A DNA stretch of 64,000 nt, taken from Crocinitomicaceae bacterium. Lineage in GTDB: Bacteria; Bacteroidota; Bacteroidia; Flavobacteriales_D; Crocinitomicaceae. The translations under genes were made by a program, and so were the position numbers. The notes beneath the pieces are model-generated. The model was not told the origin of the DNA and searched no databases. It saw only the letters and a program-made list of their open reading frames with translations. Positions 46,647 through 53,317 of this stretch are shown here, one piece after another (the first letter of the stretch is position 1; each line of letters opens with the position of its first letter). The stretch lies in NCBI GenBank assembly GCA_023957475.1, contig JAMLHA010000011.1:1-64000 (forward strand). Direction: 5' to 3'.

Positions 46647-46794
46647 TTGATAAGAATTGTTTAATTGGCTTTATGCCATAAAATAATAATCTCTGCTTTC
46701 TATACATCAAAGCCAAAAACAGGAAAGGGCTTGCCTCCGAGGAGGTCTTTTAAACTTTAACACTTTTTTAGTAAATACGTTACTTCTAATGTAT

Positions 46795-46802
46795 TACCTT
46801 TG
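46795..46802 (+). promoter_or_regulatory. -7 box TACCTTTG with downstream stem, repeat copy 1
   Basis: A perfect plus-strand TAnnTTTG. Just after it, GATATA (46807-46812) and TATATC, flanked by CCG and CGG, form an inverted repeat. The same arrangement occurs at 48872-48879. Transcription is unproven, since the minus strand also reads through here as the leader of gene B. Confidence 0.35.
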
Positions 46803-46888
46803 CCGCGATATAGGATTCAGAATTTATATCACGGGAGGTGGAAGGGCAGTATTTGTTTTTTCATCTCCTTTTTTTAAAACCAATATAC

Positions 46889-46896
46889 CAAATTTA
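46889..46896 (-). promoter_or_regulatory. -7 box TAAATTTG of surface gene B
   Basis: A perfect minus-strand TAnnTTTG. The phased 9-mer array ends 28 nt upstream of it. The transcript would have a leader of about 235 nt before the start at 46646. Confidence 0.6.
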
Positions 46897-46924
46897 AACT
46901 ATTATTTCGAAAAAAAATCAATAA

Positions 46925-46975
46925 ATGAATATTTTGTGCTTCTAGATGAATATTTCAAATTGTTGCATGAATATT
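46925..46975 (-). promoter_or_regulatory. Phased 9-mer array (21-bp period), copy 1
   Basis: ATGAATATT occurs at 46925, 46946 and 46967, an exact 21-bp period. On the minus strand it reads AATATTCAT towards the -7 box and fits 7 of 9 positions of the LytTR-site pattern. Placed at about -47, -68 and -89, it is a candidate activator site. Confidence 0.6.
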
Positions 46976-46980
46976 CATGC

Positions 46981-47670
46981 TTAAACCTTTTTCAAAATAG
47001 AATTTGGCGTAGCTGCTTGTACGTTTCGGATGCGTGCATTTCCGTTTACATCTAGGCTTGCAGTAGGGTTTGCATTGAGGTTAACACCAACACTTCCACC
47101 TTGTGGTAGAATTTGAAGATTTCCGTTTGCGTTTGTTTGGAAATCGGTATAGCTTCCGTTTGTTCTAGATAAACGAAACTGCCAATCATTTTGTACAACT
47201 TCCAACCTTCGGCTAGCATTTATATTCGATGTTTCGCCTTGATCACCGATTCTCCAAAAGCGATTGTTACCTACAAAAGCATGCACAGTTGCATTGGTTG
47301 CGAATTTGTAATATTGGTTGGAATTAATTGTCAAACCTAAAATCCTTGATTAGCTTTTGATAAAAACTCAAAGCGGTTTCGCTGTCCTGATATTTGCCCA
47401 CTAGCACCAAAAACAATATAGGTCGTTTTGACCGTTGTTTCAGAAGTAAATAAATCTAAACTACCAGATTGATTAGGGATTGGAAATATACGTAACCCAT
47501 CACCAGAGTTATCAACCAACGAGGTTAAGGCATTGCCTGTGGTGAATTGAGCACGGGGAGTGGTGTTTGTAAATGTTAATTGGGTAGTTGTTGATAGTAC
47601 CTAGGTTATTACCATTATTACCATTATTTAAACTACCATTAGATAACCAATAAGTTTGCCCCCAACTTTT
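46981..47670 (-). pseudogene. Pseudogene A, frameshifted and 5'-truncated surface protein
   Basis: Recognisable pieces in order are TYWLSNGSLNNGNN, then after a frameshift near 47595 TTQLTFTNTTPRAQF and VDNSGDGLRIFP. A second frameshift in the T-run near 47340 follows GF and leads to LTINSNQYYKF, and the end is NPTASLDVNGNARIRNV and SILKKV. It resembles the tail-fibre-like shaft proteins of Bacteroidota that precede S74 domains. The 5' end is missing: upstream of about 47670 the sequence passes directly into the end of pseudogene B'. Confidence 0.75.
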
Positions 47671-47728
47671 GAAGCACTAAGCAGTAAACAAATCCGCTAT
47701 TAATTTGTATTTAGGCGTTTCATGATTG

Positions 47729-48720
47729 TTAAGAGATTATTACCCTTATCAGTGTGATGAAGCCTTTGTACTTACTTGCGTTCAATATTTTCAAGAATAT
47801 ATAAATTTCCCTCCGAACATGGATTCCCATTTTGATTATTCCCATTCCAAATCAATTGAAACCGTTTTCAGAAGAAAAAACGAGATTACCTCATATTCAA
47901 ATGGAGATTTTAATAACATCACTATATGAACCATAAATCATTTACGCCATCTCCGTTTGGAGTGAATACGTTGGGCTTGTTTAAGGAGTTTGTATTGATG
48001 AAAAATTATCTATATTTATATAGTAGCAATTTAAACCATTTAGGAACGTAGAATCAACAACGAAATTAGGAAATATAGTATCGGGATAAAAATTACCTAT
48101 AATTATCCATCGTTCGCCTCCTTTGCCAATGTATTCTTTGTAATAACTACACTCAACAGTATCTGTAATGTATCTAATGCTTACCCAATCAGGGGGCCTA
48201 TTATTTCGCCATAGTAATAATAAATTACTGAATCATTTACAAATTTCAAACCAACTTGATTGGTTGTGATATTATAATTAGCCAAGTTCGTATAAAAAGA
48301 AAAGGAATAGATACTTCTAAACAAACTTTCTGATAGTTTCATTTGAATGTACTCTCTATAAAAAATACCATCAAAAAATCCAATATAAGCATTTCCATCT
48401 TTAGCTTTTTGATACCCATTTGCAGTATATGGTATATTTGAATTATCTCCAATACTCGCACATGCGTTAAAATAATCAGGTGTAGAGAAGCAACCTACTG
48501 TTTGGCTGTTGGCACACATAGGGTTAAACACGTATTTGCAATTTTCAATATTTGCAGAACCTGTCGGGCATTGGTAATACTCCTCAAAACTTGGGTTCAT
48601 TACCAAGTTTTGGGCATTGAGATGTAAGCACACAAAAATAAATGTAAAAAACACAAAGGCTTTTCTCCCCAATTTATAATCGGGACTGAACAGTTTTATG
48701 TATTTTAAGTTGTTCAGCAC
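47729..48720 (-). pseudogene. Pseudogene B', decayed paralogue of surface gene B
   Basis: It starts like gene B (MLNNLKYIKLFSP), keeps a signal peptide and FEEYYQCPTGS, and stays open to a stop at 48181. There a G/C-run frameshift switches to DWVSIRYITDTVECSYY and GGERWIIIGNFYPD. A further shift near 47990 leads to NVFTPNGDGVNDLW, more stops follow, and it ends ASKYKGFITLIR before TAA 47729-47731. At least three disruptions show that it is dead; the first 179 codons (48181-48720) remain open. Confidence 0.8.
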
Positions 48721-48871
48721 TTGATAAGAATTGTTTAAATTGGCTTTATGCCATAAAATAATAAACTCTGCTTTCTAAAATTACTAAAGCCAAAAACAGG
48801 AAAGGGCTTGCCTCCGAGGAGGTCTTTTAAACTTTAACACTTTTTTAGTAAATACGTTACTTCTAATGTAT

Positions 48872-48879
48872 TACCTTTG
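48872..48879 (+). promoter_or_regulatory. -7 box TACCTTTG, repeat copy 2
   Basis: Duplicate of the element at 46795-46802, again followed by the GATATA...TATATC inverted repeat. The loop differs between the copies while the stem is kept. Confidence 0.35.
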
Positions 48880-48965
48880 CCGCGATATAGAACGCAGAAT
48901 TTATATCACGGGAGGTGGAAGTGCAGTATTTGTTTTTTCATCTCCTTTTTTTAAAACCAATATAC

Positions 48966-48973
48966 CAAATTTA
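48966..48973 (-). promoter_or_regulatory. -7 box TAAATTTG of pseudogene B'
   Basis: Duplicate of the promoter at 46889-46896, at the same 28-nt distance from the phased array. Confidence 0.55.
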
Positions 48974-49001
48974 AACTATTATTTCGAAAAAAAATCAATA
49001 A

Positions 49002-49052
49002 ATGAATATTTTGTGTTTCTAGATGAATAGTTTAAATTGTTGCATGAATATT
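49002..49052 (-). promoter_or_regulatory. Phased 9-mer array (21-bp period), copy 2
   Basis: ATGAATATT at 49002, ATGAATAGT at 49023 and ATGAATATT at 49044. The 21-bp period is retained, and the middle unit carries one substitution, consistent with relaxed selection in front of a dead gene. Confidence 0.55.
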
Positions 49053-49057
49053 CATGC

Positions 49058-49102
49058 TTAAACCTTTTTCAAAATAGAATTTGGCGTAGCTGCTTGTACG
49101 TT
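49058..49102 (-). pseudogene. 3' tail of a lost A gene
   Basis: The last 14 codons and stop (VQAATPNSILKKV) are the same as the end of pseudogene A. Everything upstream is missing, which marks the right edge of the duplicated module. Confidence 0.75.
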
Positions 49103-49163
49103 GTGGGTGGTTAAGTATCAGTTTATTCAACGCAGAAATCAAGTGAATACAAATATTTTTCTG

Positions 49164-49171
49164 TAGCTTTG
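49164..49171 (+). promoter_or_regulatory. -7 box TAGCTTTG of the yicC-gmk-nadD operon
   Basis: A perfect TAnnTTTG 16 nt before the ATG at 49188. Confidence 0.6.
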
Positions 49172-49187
49172 CTAAAAAATAGGTTTT

Positions 49188-50054
49188 ATGTTGATGTCAA
49201 TGACAGGATTTGGACGTGCATCTGGCACTTTTGAGTCAAAAAAAATTTCAATTGAAATTCGCTCTTTAAACAGTAAAGGACTTGATTTGAGTGTGCGTAT
49301 TCACAATTTTTACAAAGAGTTAGAGCCCGAAATCCGTAGAAAGGTGACAGAATTATTGGAAAGAGGTAAAGTGGATTTATTTCTAAATCTTGATAGTACT
49401 GGTGATAATAAGAATTTCTCCATCAACACCGATTTGGCAAAGGCTTATTACAATGATTTACAATCGATTAATACTGCAATTGGTCAAAAGACCGAAGATT
49501 ACTTGTCTATTTTAATACGTATGCCAGATATTTTTGTGAATGAGCACGAAGAAATGTCGGATGAGGAAAAGAAATTTATTTTGCAATTAGTTACCGAAGC
49601 TTGTAATAAACTCAATGAATTTAGAAGACAAGAAGGTGTAGCATTAGAAAATGAATTTAGTCAACGTATTGAGAATATTCGTTCATTATTAAATGAAGTG
49701 CCAAAATACGAACGAGAGCGAATAGATACAATTAAAGAACGCATTCGCAAAGGATTGGAAGAAATTGCTGCTGCAAATTATGACAATAACCGATTGGAAC
49801 AAGAATTGATTTTTTATATAGAGAAATTAGACGTTTCGGAAGAAAAAATGCGTTTAGCCAATCACTTGAATTATTTCTTGGAAACAATGAAAATACCGAA
49901 TGCTGGAAAAAAATTAGGATTTATTTCACAAGAGATTGGACGAGAAATTAATACTTTAGGTAGTAAGAGCAACCATGCAGAAATGCAAAAACTGGTTGTG
50001 GATATGAAAGACGATTTAGAAAAAATCAAAGAACAAGTACTGAATACATTGTAA
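49188..50054 (+). CDS. YicC/YloC family endoribonuclease
   Basis: A 288-residue cytoplasmic protein of the YicC/YloC family, members of which act as endoribonucleases in RNA turnover. The N-terminal signature MSMTGFGRASGTF and the C-terminal signature GKKLGFISQEIGREINTLGSK are both intact, with the long central helical region between them. It is the first gene of a tight three-gene operon: the gmk ATG follows its stop without a gap. This order is common in the phylum. Confidence 0.92.
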   Translation: MLMSMTGFGRASGTFESKKISIEIRSLNSKGLDLSVRIHNFYKELEPEIRRKVTELLERGKVDLFLNLDSTGDNKNFSINTDLAKAYYNDLQSINTAIGQKTEDYLSILIRMPDIFVNEHEEMSDEEKKFILQLVTEACNKLNEFRRQEGVALENEFSQRIENIRSLLNEVPKYERERIDTIKERIRKGLEEIAAANYDNNRLEQELIFYIEKLDVSEEKMRLANHLNYFLETMKIPNAGKKLGFISQEIGREINTLGSKSNHAEMQKLVVDMKDDLEKIKEQVLNTL

Positions 50055-50636
50055 ATGGCAACATTTAATAAAATAGGGAAAAGCATTATTTTTTCAGCAC
50101 CATCGGGAGCAGGGAAAACAACGATTGTTCGTTATTTATTGTCACAACTCAAGCACTTGGAGTTTTCAATTTCGGCTTGTAGTCGATCGCCAAGAGCCAA
50201 TGAAGTAGATGGAAAGGATTATCATTTTATTGGTTTAGAAGGATTTAAGCAAAAAATTAAAGAAAATGCTTTTGTGGAGTGGGAGGAGGTTTATACCGAC
50301 AATTTTTATGGTACTTTAACTAGTGAGTTGGAACGCATCTGGGAAAAAGGCAATACCGTTGTCTTTGATGTGGATGTGATTGGCGGTCTCAACTTAAAAG
50401 AAACATTAGGAGATCAAGCACTGGCAGTGTTTGTTTTGCCTCCATCAGTTGAAATATTGAAAGAGCGATTGCAATCACGTTCCACAGAATCAGAAGAAAA
50501 AATTGCGATGCGTATTAGTAAGGCAGAGTATGAATTGAGCTTTAAGAATCAGTTTGACTATGTTTTGCTAAATGATGATTTAGAAAAAGCGTGTCAAGAA
50601 GCAAAAAAACTGGTAGAAGAATTTATCAATAAATGA
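50055..50636 (+). CDS. gmk: Guanylate kinase
   Basis: Phosphorylates GMP to GDP with ATP. The P-loop is SAPSGAGKTT (residues 14-23), and the GMP-binding Arg/Tyr segment is SRSPRANEVDGKDYHFI. The lid region RLQSRSTESEEKIAMRISKAEYE is also typical. Its 193 residues are normal. It abuts yicC and overlaps nadD by the 4-nt ATGA, so its stop codon is TGA, which shows that TGA is a genuine stop in this organism. Confidence 0.96.
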   Translation: MATFNKIGKSIIFSAPSGAGKTTIVRYLLSQLKHLEFSISACSRSPRANEVDGKDYHFIGLEGFKQKIKENAFVEWEEVYTDNFYGTLTSELERIWEKGNTVVFDVDVIGGLNLKETLGDQALAVFVLPPSVEILKERLQSRSTESEEKIAMRISKAEYELSFKNQFDYVLLNDDLEKACQEAKKLVEEFINK

Positions 50637-51223
50637 AGATAGGTTTATATTTTGGTTCTTTTAATCCAATTCATGTTGGACATTTAATCATTGCCAATTA
50701 CATGGTTGACCATGCATTATTGGATCAAGTTTGGTTTGTCATTTCTCCACACAACCCATTAAAAGATAAAAAGACACTTTTGGAAGATTATCACCGATTG
50801 GCATTGGTAAAAGAAGCCATTGATGACAACCCACGATTAAGAGCCAGCGATATTGAATTTGGAATGGCTCAACCAAATTATACCGTTAAAACACTTGCTG
50901 TATTAAAAGAAAAATATCCAACGTATAAATTTGTGCTCATCATGGGTGAAGACAATTTGAATTCACTTCACAAATGGTACAATTATGAATACCTTCTTGA
51001 AAATTATGAAATTGTAGTTTACCCACGCATCACAGACGCAAACGAAGAAGCAAAGCAAGTTCCATTCAATCATCCTTCCATTACCTATTTAAAAGACGTG
51101 CCAATTGTCTCTATTTCCTCTACTTTTATCCGAAATTTGATAAAAAACGGCAAAGATTATCGCTATTTAGTTACCTCCCCAGTTTACAAATACATTGATG
51201 AAATGGGGTTTTACAAAAATTAA
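50633..51223 (+). CDS. nadD: Nicotinate-nucleotide adenylyltransferase
   Basis: Transfers AMP from ATP to nicotinate mononucleotide in NAD synthesis. The nucleotidyltransferase motif is YFGSFNPIHVGHLI (HxGH at about 14-17), the second is SISSTFIRNLI, and the family stretch IMGEDNLNSLHKWYNYEYLL is present. At 196 residues it is of normal length. The ATG overlaps the gmk stop, indicating translational coupling. Confidence 0.95.
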   Translation: MKIGLYFGSFNPIHVGHLIIANYMVDHALLDQVWFVISPHNPLKDKKTLLEDYHRLALVKEAIDDNPRLRASDIEFGMAQPNYTVKTLAVLKEKYPTYKFVLIMGEDNLNSLHKWYNYEYLLENYEIVVYPRITDANEEAKQVPFNHPSITYLKDVPIVSISSTFIRNLIKNGKDYRYLVTSPVYKYIDEMGFYKN

Positions 51224-51380
51224 ATATTCATTGAAACCTATTAAATTTTCATCGACAACATCAATTTGAATAAGAGTAAGTAAAAAATTAAAGTTGTTTC
51301 AAAATAATTGCATACATTGCATAGACTAACGTAATCATATGAGTTGAAAAGGGCTTAGGTATTAATTAAACTACTTGATT

Positions 51381-51845
51381 ATGCTGACTATTGATGAAAC
51401 TACAGTTGAAGGTATTTTATACAATACCATTAATAGACCAACAGAGCTTGAAAAACATAGAATGATTAAATTTCTGCGTGAAAATCTTAGTTTAAGTGCG
51501 TCAAAAGATGAGGAATCCATCCGTAAAGCATTGGAATATGCGTTAAAAGAGCGGATGTCATTTGGTGGATTCATTATTGTCCAAAAACTTTTTAATGAAA
51601 TAATCGGTATTACAGTTGTTAATCACACAGGGATGGAAGGGTATATGCCTGAAAATATTTTGGTTTATATTGCTGTTTCGGATGAATATAAGAAAAAAGG
51701 CATAGGAAAATTAATGATCCGTCAGGTGTTAAATTATGCAAAGGGAGAAATCGTTGTATTGCTTAGAGATAATACACATTTGGTGCCTATTTTTGAAAAT
51801 TTGGGCTTCAAAAAAACGGTGGAAGGAATGATAATTGAAAGATAA
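51381..51845 (+). CDS. GNAT family N-acetyltransferase
   Basis: A 154-residue acetyl-CoA-dependent acyltransferase. The CoA-binding motif A is visible as VYIAVSDEYKKKGIGKLMIRQVLNYAKG (KGIGK corresponds to Q/RxxGxG/A), and the C-terminal part ends NLGFKKTVEGMII. The N-terminal helical part (about 1-55) is unusual in sequence. The ATG at 51381 is preferred to the in-frame TTG at 51375. The substrate is unknown. Confidence 0.82.
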   Translation: MLTIDETTVEGILYNTINRPTELEKHRMIKFLRENLSLSASKDEESIRKALEYALKERMSFGGFIIVQKLFNEIIGITVVNHTGMEGYMPENILVYIAVSDEYKKKGIGKLMIRQVLNYAKGEIVVLLRDNTHLVPIFENLGFKKTVEGMIIER

Positions 51846-51880
51846 TTTACAAATTAGTGCTTCTACTAATTATTTTCTGT

Positions 51881-51888
51881 TACCTTTA
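51881..51888 (+). promoter_or_regulatory. -7 box TACCTTTA of the cold-shock gene
   Basis: A near-perfect -7 box 23 nt before the ATG at 51912. The leader is short and does not have the long structured 5' UTR known for E. coli cspA. Confidence 0.5.
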
Positions 51889-51911
51889 TAAAAAATTTTA
51901 ATAAAAGATTA

Positions 51912-52103
51912 ATGAATAAAGGTACAGTAAAATTCTTCAATGAAACAAAAGGTTTTGGTTTTGTTGTTGATGATGAAACAGGAAAAGAGTATTTTGTACA
52001 CGTTACAGGATTGAAAGACAAAATCACTCAAAATGACAAAGTTTCCTTTGATATTGAAGAAGGAAGAAAGGGTTTAAATGCAGTTAACGTCGCTAAGATT
52101 TAA
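51912..52103 (+). CDS. Cold-shock domain protein
   Basis: A 63-residue single CSD/OB-fold RNA chaperone. RNP1 is KGFGFV (residues 13-18) and RNP2 is YFVHV. The start MNKGTVKFFNETKGFGF matches the family exactly. It would bind single-stranded RNA/DNA and keep mRNA unfolded. It is monocistronic, with a terminator 45 nt downstream. Confidence 0.95.
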   Translation: MNKGTVKFFNETKGFGFVVDDETGKEYFVHVTGLKDKITQNDKVSFDIEEGRKGLNAVNVAKI

Positions 52104-52148
52104 TATAGTTTTTACACTTTTTGTTAATTAGAAATTGACAAGTCAAAG

Positions 52149-52180
52149 AAAAGCTGTTTACATTGTAAGCGGCTTTTTTT
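52149..52180 (+). terminator. Terminator of the cold-shock gene
   Basis: AAAAGCTGTTTAC pairs with GTAAGCGGCTTTT (G-T pairs allowed) around a 3-nt loop, followed by a T-run. Confidence 0.85.
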
Positions 52181-52201
52181 GTGCTCAATAATTGTATGCA
52201 T

Positions 52202-52230
52202 AAAAAAACGGTGACAAAAGCCACCGTTTT
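52202..52230 (-). terminator. Terminator of mdh
   Basis: AAAACGGTG pairs with CACCGTTTT around an 8-nt loop. On the minus strand it is followed by a T-run. It lies 31 nt after the mdh stop. Confidence 0.85.
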
Positions 52231-52261
52231 CTATTTCTTGTACTAATGTTTAAAACAATGC

Positions 52262-53194
52262 TTATACATTCATTGTATCTAAAACCTTCATTACGTCTTT
52301 AACGTGGTTTGCAGATTCTTCTAACATTGCTTTTTCATCAGCATTTAACTGTAATTCGATGATTTTTTCGATACCATTTTTTCCTAAAATTACAGGAACG
52401 CCTAAATAGATATCCTTCATTCCGTATTCACCTTGTAACCAAGCACAAACTGGGAATACACGTTTTTGGTCACGGATAATTGCTTCAACCATTTGAGCAG
52501 CAGCAGCTCCTGGAGCATACCATGCAGAAGTTCCTAACAATTTCACGATTTCACCACCACCAACTTTTGTACGTTCGATGATAGCATCCAATTTATCTTT
52601 AGAGATTAATTCTGTTACAGGAATACCTCCAACAGTTGTATAACGAGGAAGTGGAACCATTGTATCTCCGTGTCCACCCATCAATACTGCTTGGATATCT
52701 TTTGGAGAAACGTTTAATTCTGTTGCTAAGAACGCACGGTAACGAGCTGTATCTAAAATTCCAGCCATACCAAATACTCTGTTAGCAGGGAATTTAGATG
52801 TCAAATAAGCACAATACGTCATAACGTCTAATGGATTAGAAACGATGATGATAATTGTGTTTGGAGAATGTTTTACGATGTTTTCTGTAACTGTTTTAAC
52901 AATTCCAGCATTTGTAGCGATTAAATCGTCACGAGACATTCCTGGTTTTCTTGGTAATCCTGATGTGATAACAACTACATCTGAATTAGCTGTTTTTGAA
53001 TAATCATTTGTTGAACCAACAGTTCTTGTATCATACAAGTTAATTGGAGATTTTTCCCAAATATCCAATGCTTTGCCTTCTGCAAAACCTTCTTTAATGT
53101 CTAATAAAACTACCTCATTGGCAATTTCACGGTAAGCAAGAACATCAGCACATGTTGCACCAACATTTCCTGCTCCTACTACAGTTACTTTCAT
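52262..53194 (-). CDS. mdh: Malate dehydrogenase
   Basis: Oxidises malate to oxaloacetate with NAD in the TCA cycle. It is of the LDH-like type and 310 residues long. The Rossmann motif is GAGNVG (7-12), D32 selects NAD, and the substrate arginines R82 and R88 are in LPRKPGMSRDD. The catalytic His is H175 in MGGHGDTMVPL. The R82 position is the malate-type residue rather than the Gln of lactate dehydrogenases. It is monocistronic with its own terminator. Confidence 0.95.
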   Translation of the reverse strand: MKVTVVGAGNVGATCADVLAYREIANEVVLLDIKEGFAEGKALDIWEKSPINLYDTRTVGSTNDYSKTANSDVVVITSGLPRKPGMSRDDLIATNAGIVKTVTENIVKHSPNTIIIIVSNPLDVMTYCAYLTSKFPANRVFGMAGILDTARYRAFLATELNVSPKDIQAVLMGGHGDTMVPLPRYTTVGGIPVTELISKDKLDAIIERTKVGGGEIVKLLGTSAWYAPGAAAAQMVEAIIRDQKRVFPVCAWLQGEYGMKDIYLGVPVILGKNGIEKIIELQLNADEKAMLEESANHVKDVMKVLDTMNV

Positions 53195-53317
53195 GTTTAT
53201 TGGTATTAAATTATTGAATCTATATTAATTGATGCGAATTTAATACAAATGTGAGAAAAAAGATAATAAAATCGAAAGAATTTTACAAATGAAAAATAAC
53301 TTGCTACCTACTTTTGA

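Larger units (their letters stand above)
46607..47025. repeat. 420-bp direct repeat, copy 1
   Basis: Nearly identical to 48681-49102. It spans the 5' end of the minus-strand gene B, its whole upstream region with promoter and phased array, and the 3' end of pseudogene A. The match begins at CGGGACTGAACAG and ends at GCTTGTACGTT. It shows that an A-B gene module was duplicated in tandem. Confidence 0.85.
48681..49102. repeat. 420-bp direct repeat, copy 2
   Basis: Second copy of the repeat at 46607-47025, with scattered substitutions. It covers the 5' end of pseudogene B', the promoter with its phased array, and the last 14 codons plus stop of a lost A gene. Homology ends abruptly at 49102, 86 bp before the yicC start. 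Confidence 0.85.

Noticed and set aside
46516..46716. Minus-strand 66-codon frame overlapping the start of gene B
   Set aside because: It overlaps the gene B signal peptide in another frame, with no support from composition or promoter.
46925..46975. ATGAATATT repeats as a CRISPR or simple satellite
   Set aside because: Only the 9-bp word is conserved, the 12-bp spacers differ, there are three units, and the distance to the -7 box is constant, which fits regulator sites better.
46789..47055. Plus-strand 88-codon reading frame in the 420-bp repeat (MYYLCRDIGF...)
   Set aside because: It overlaps the promoter, stem and phased array and runs into the 3' end of pseudogene A on the other strand; the corresponding frame in repeat copy 2 is not a comparable open gene, and the composition is not protein-like.
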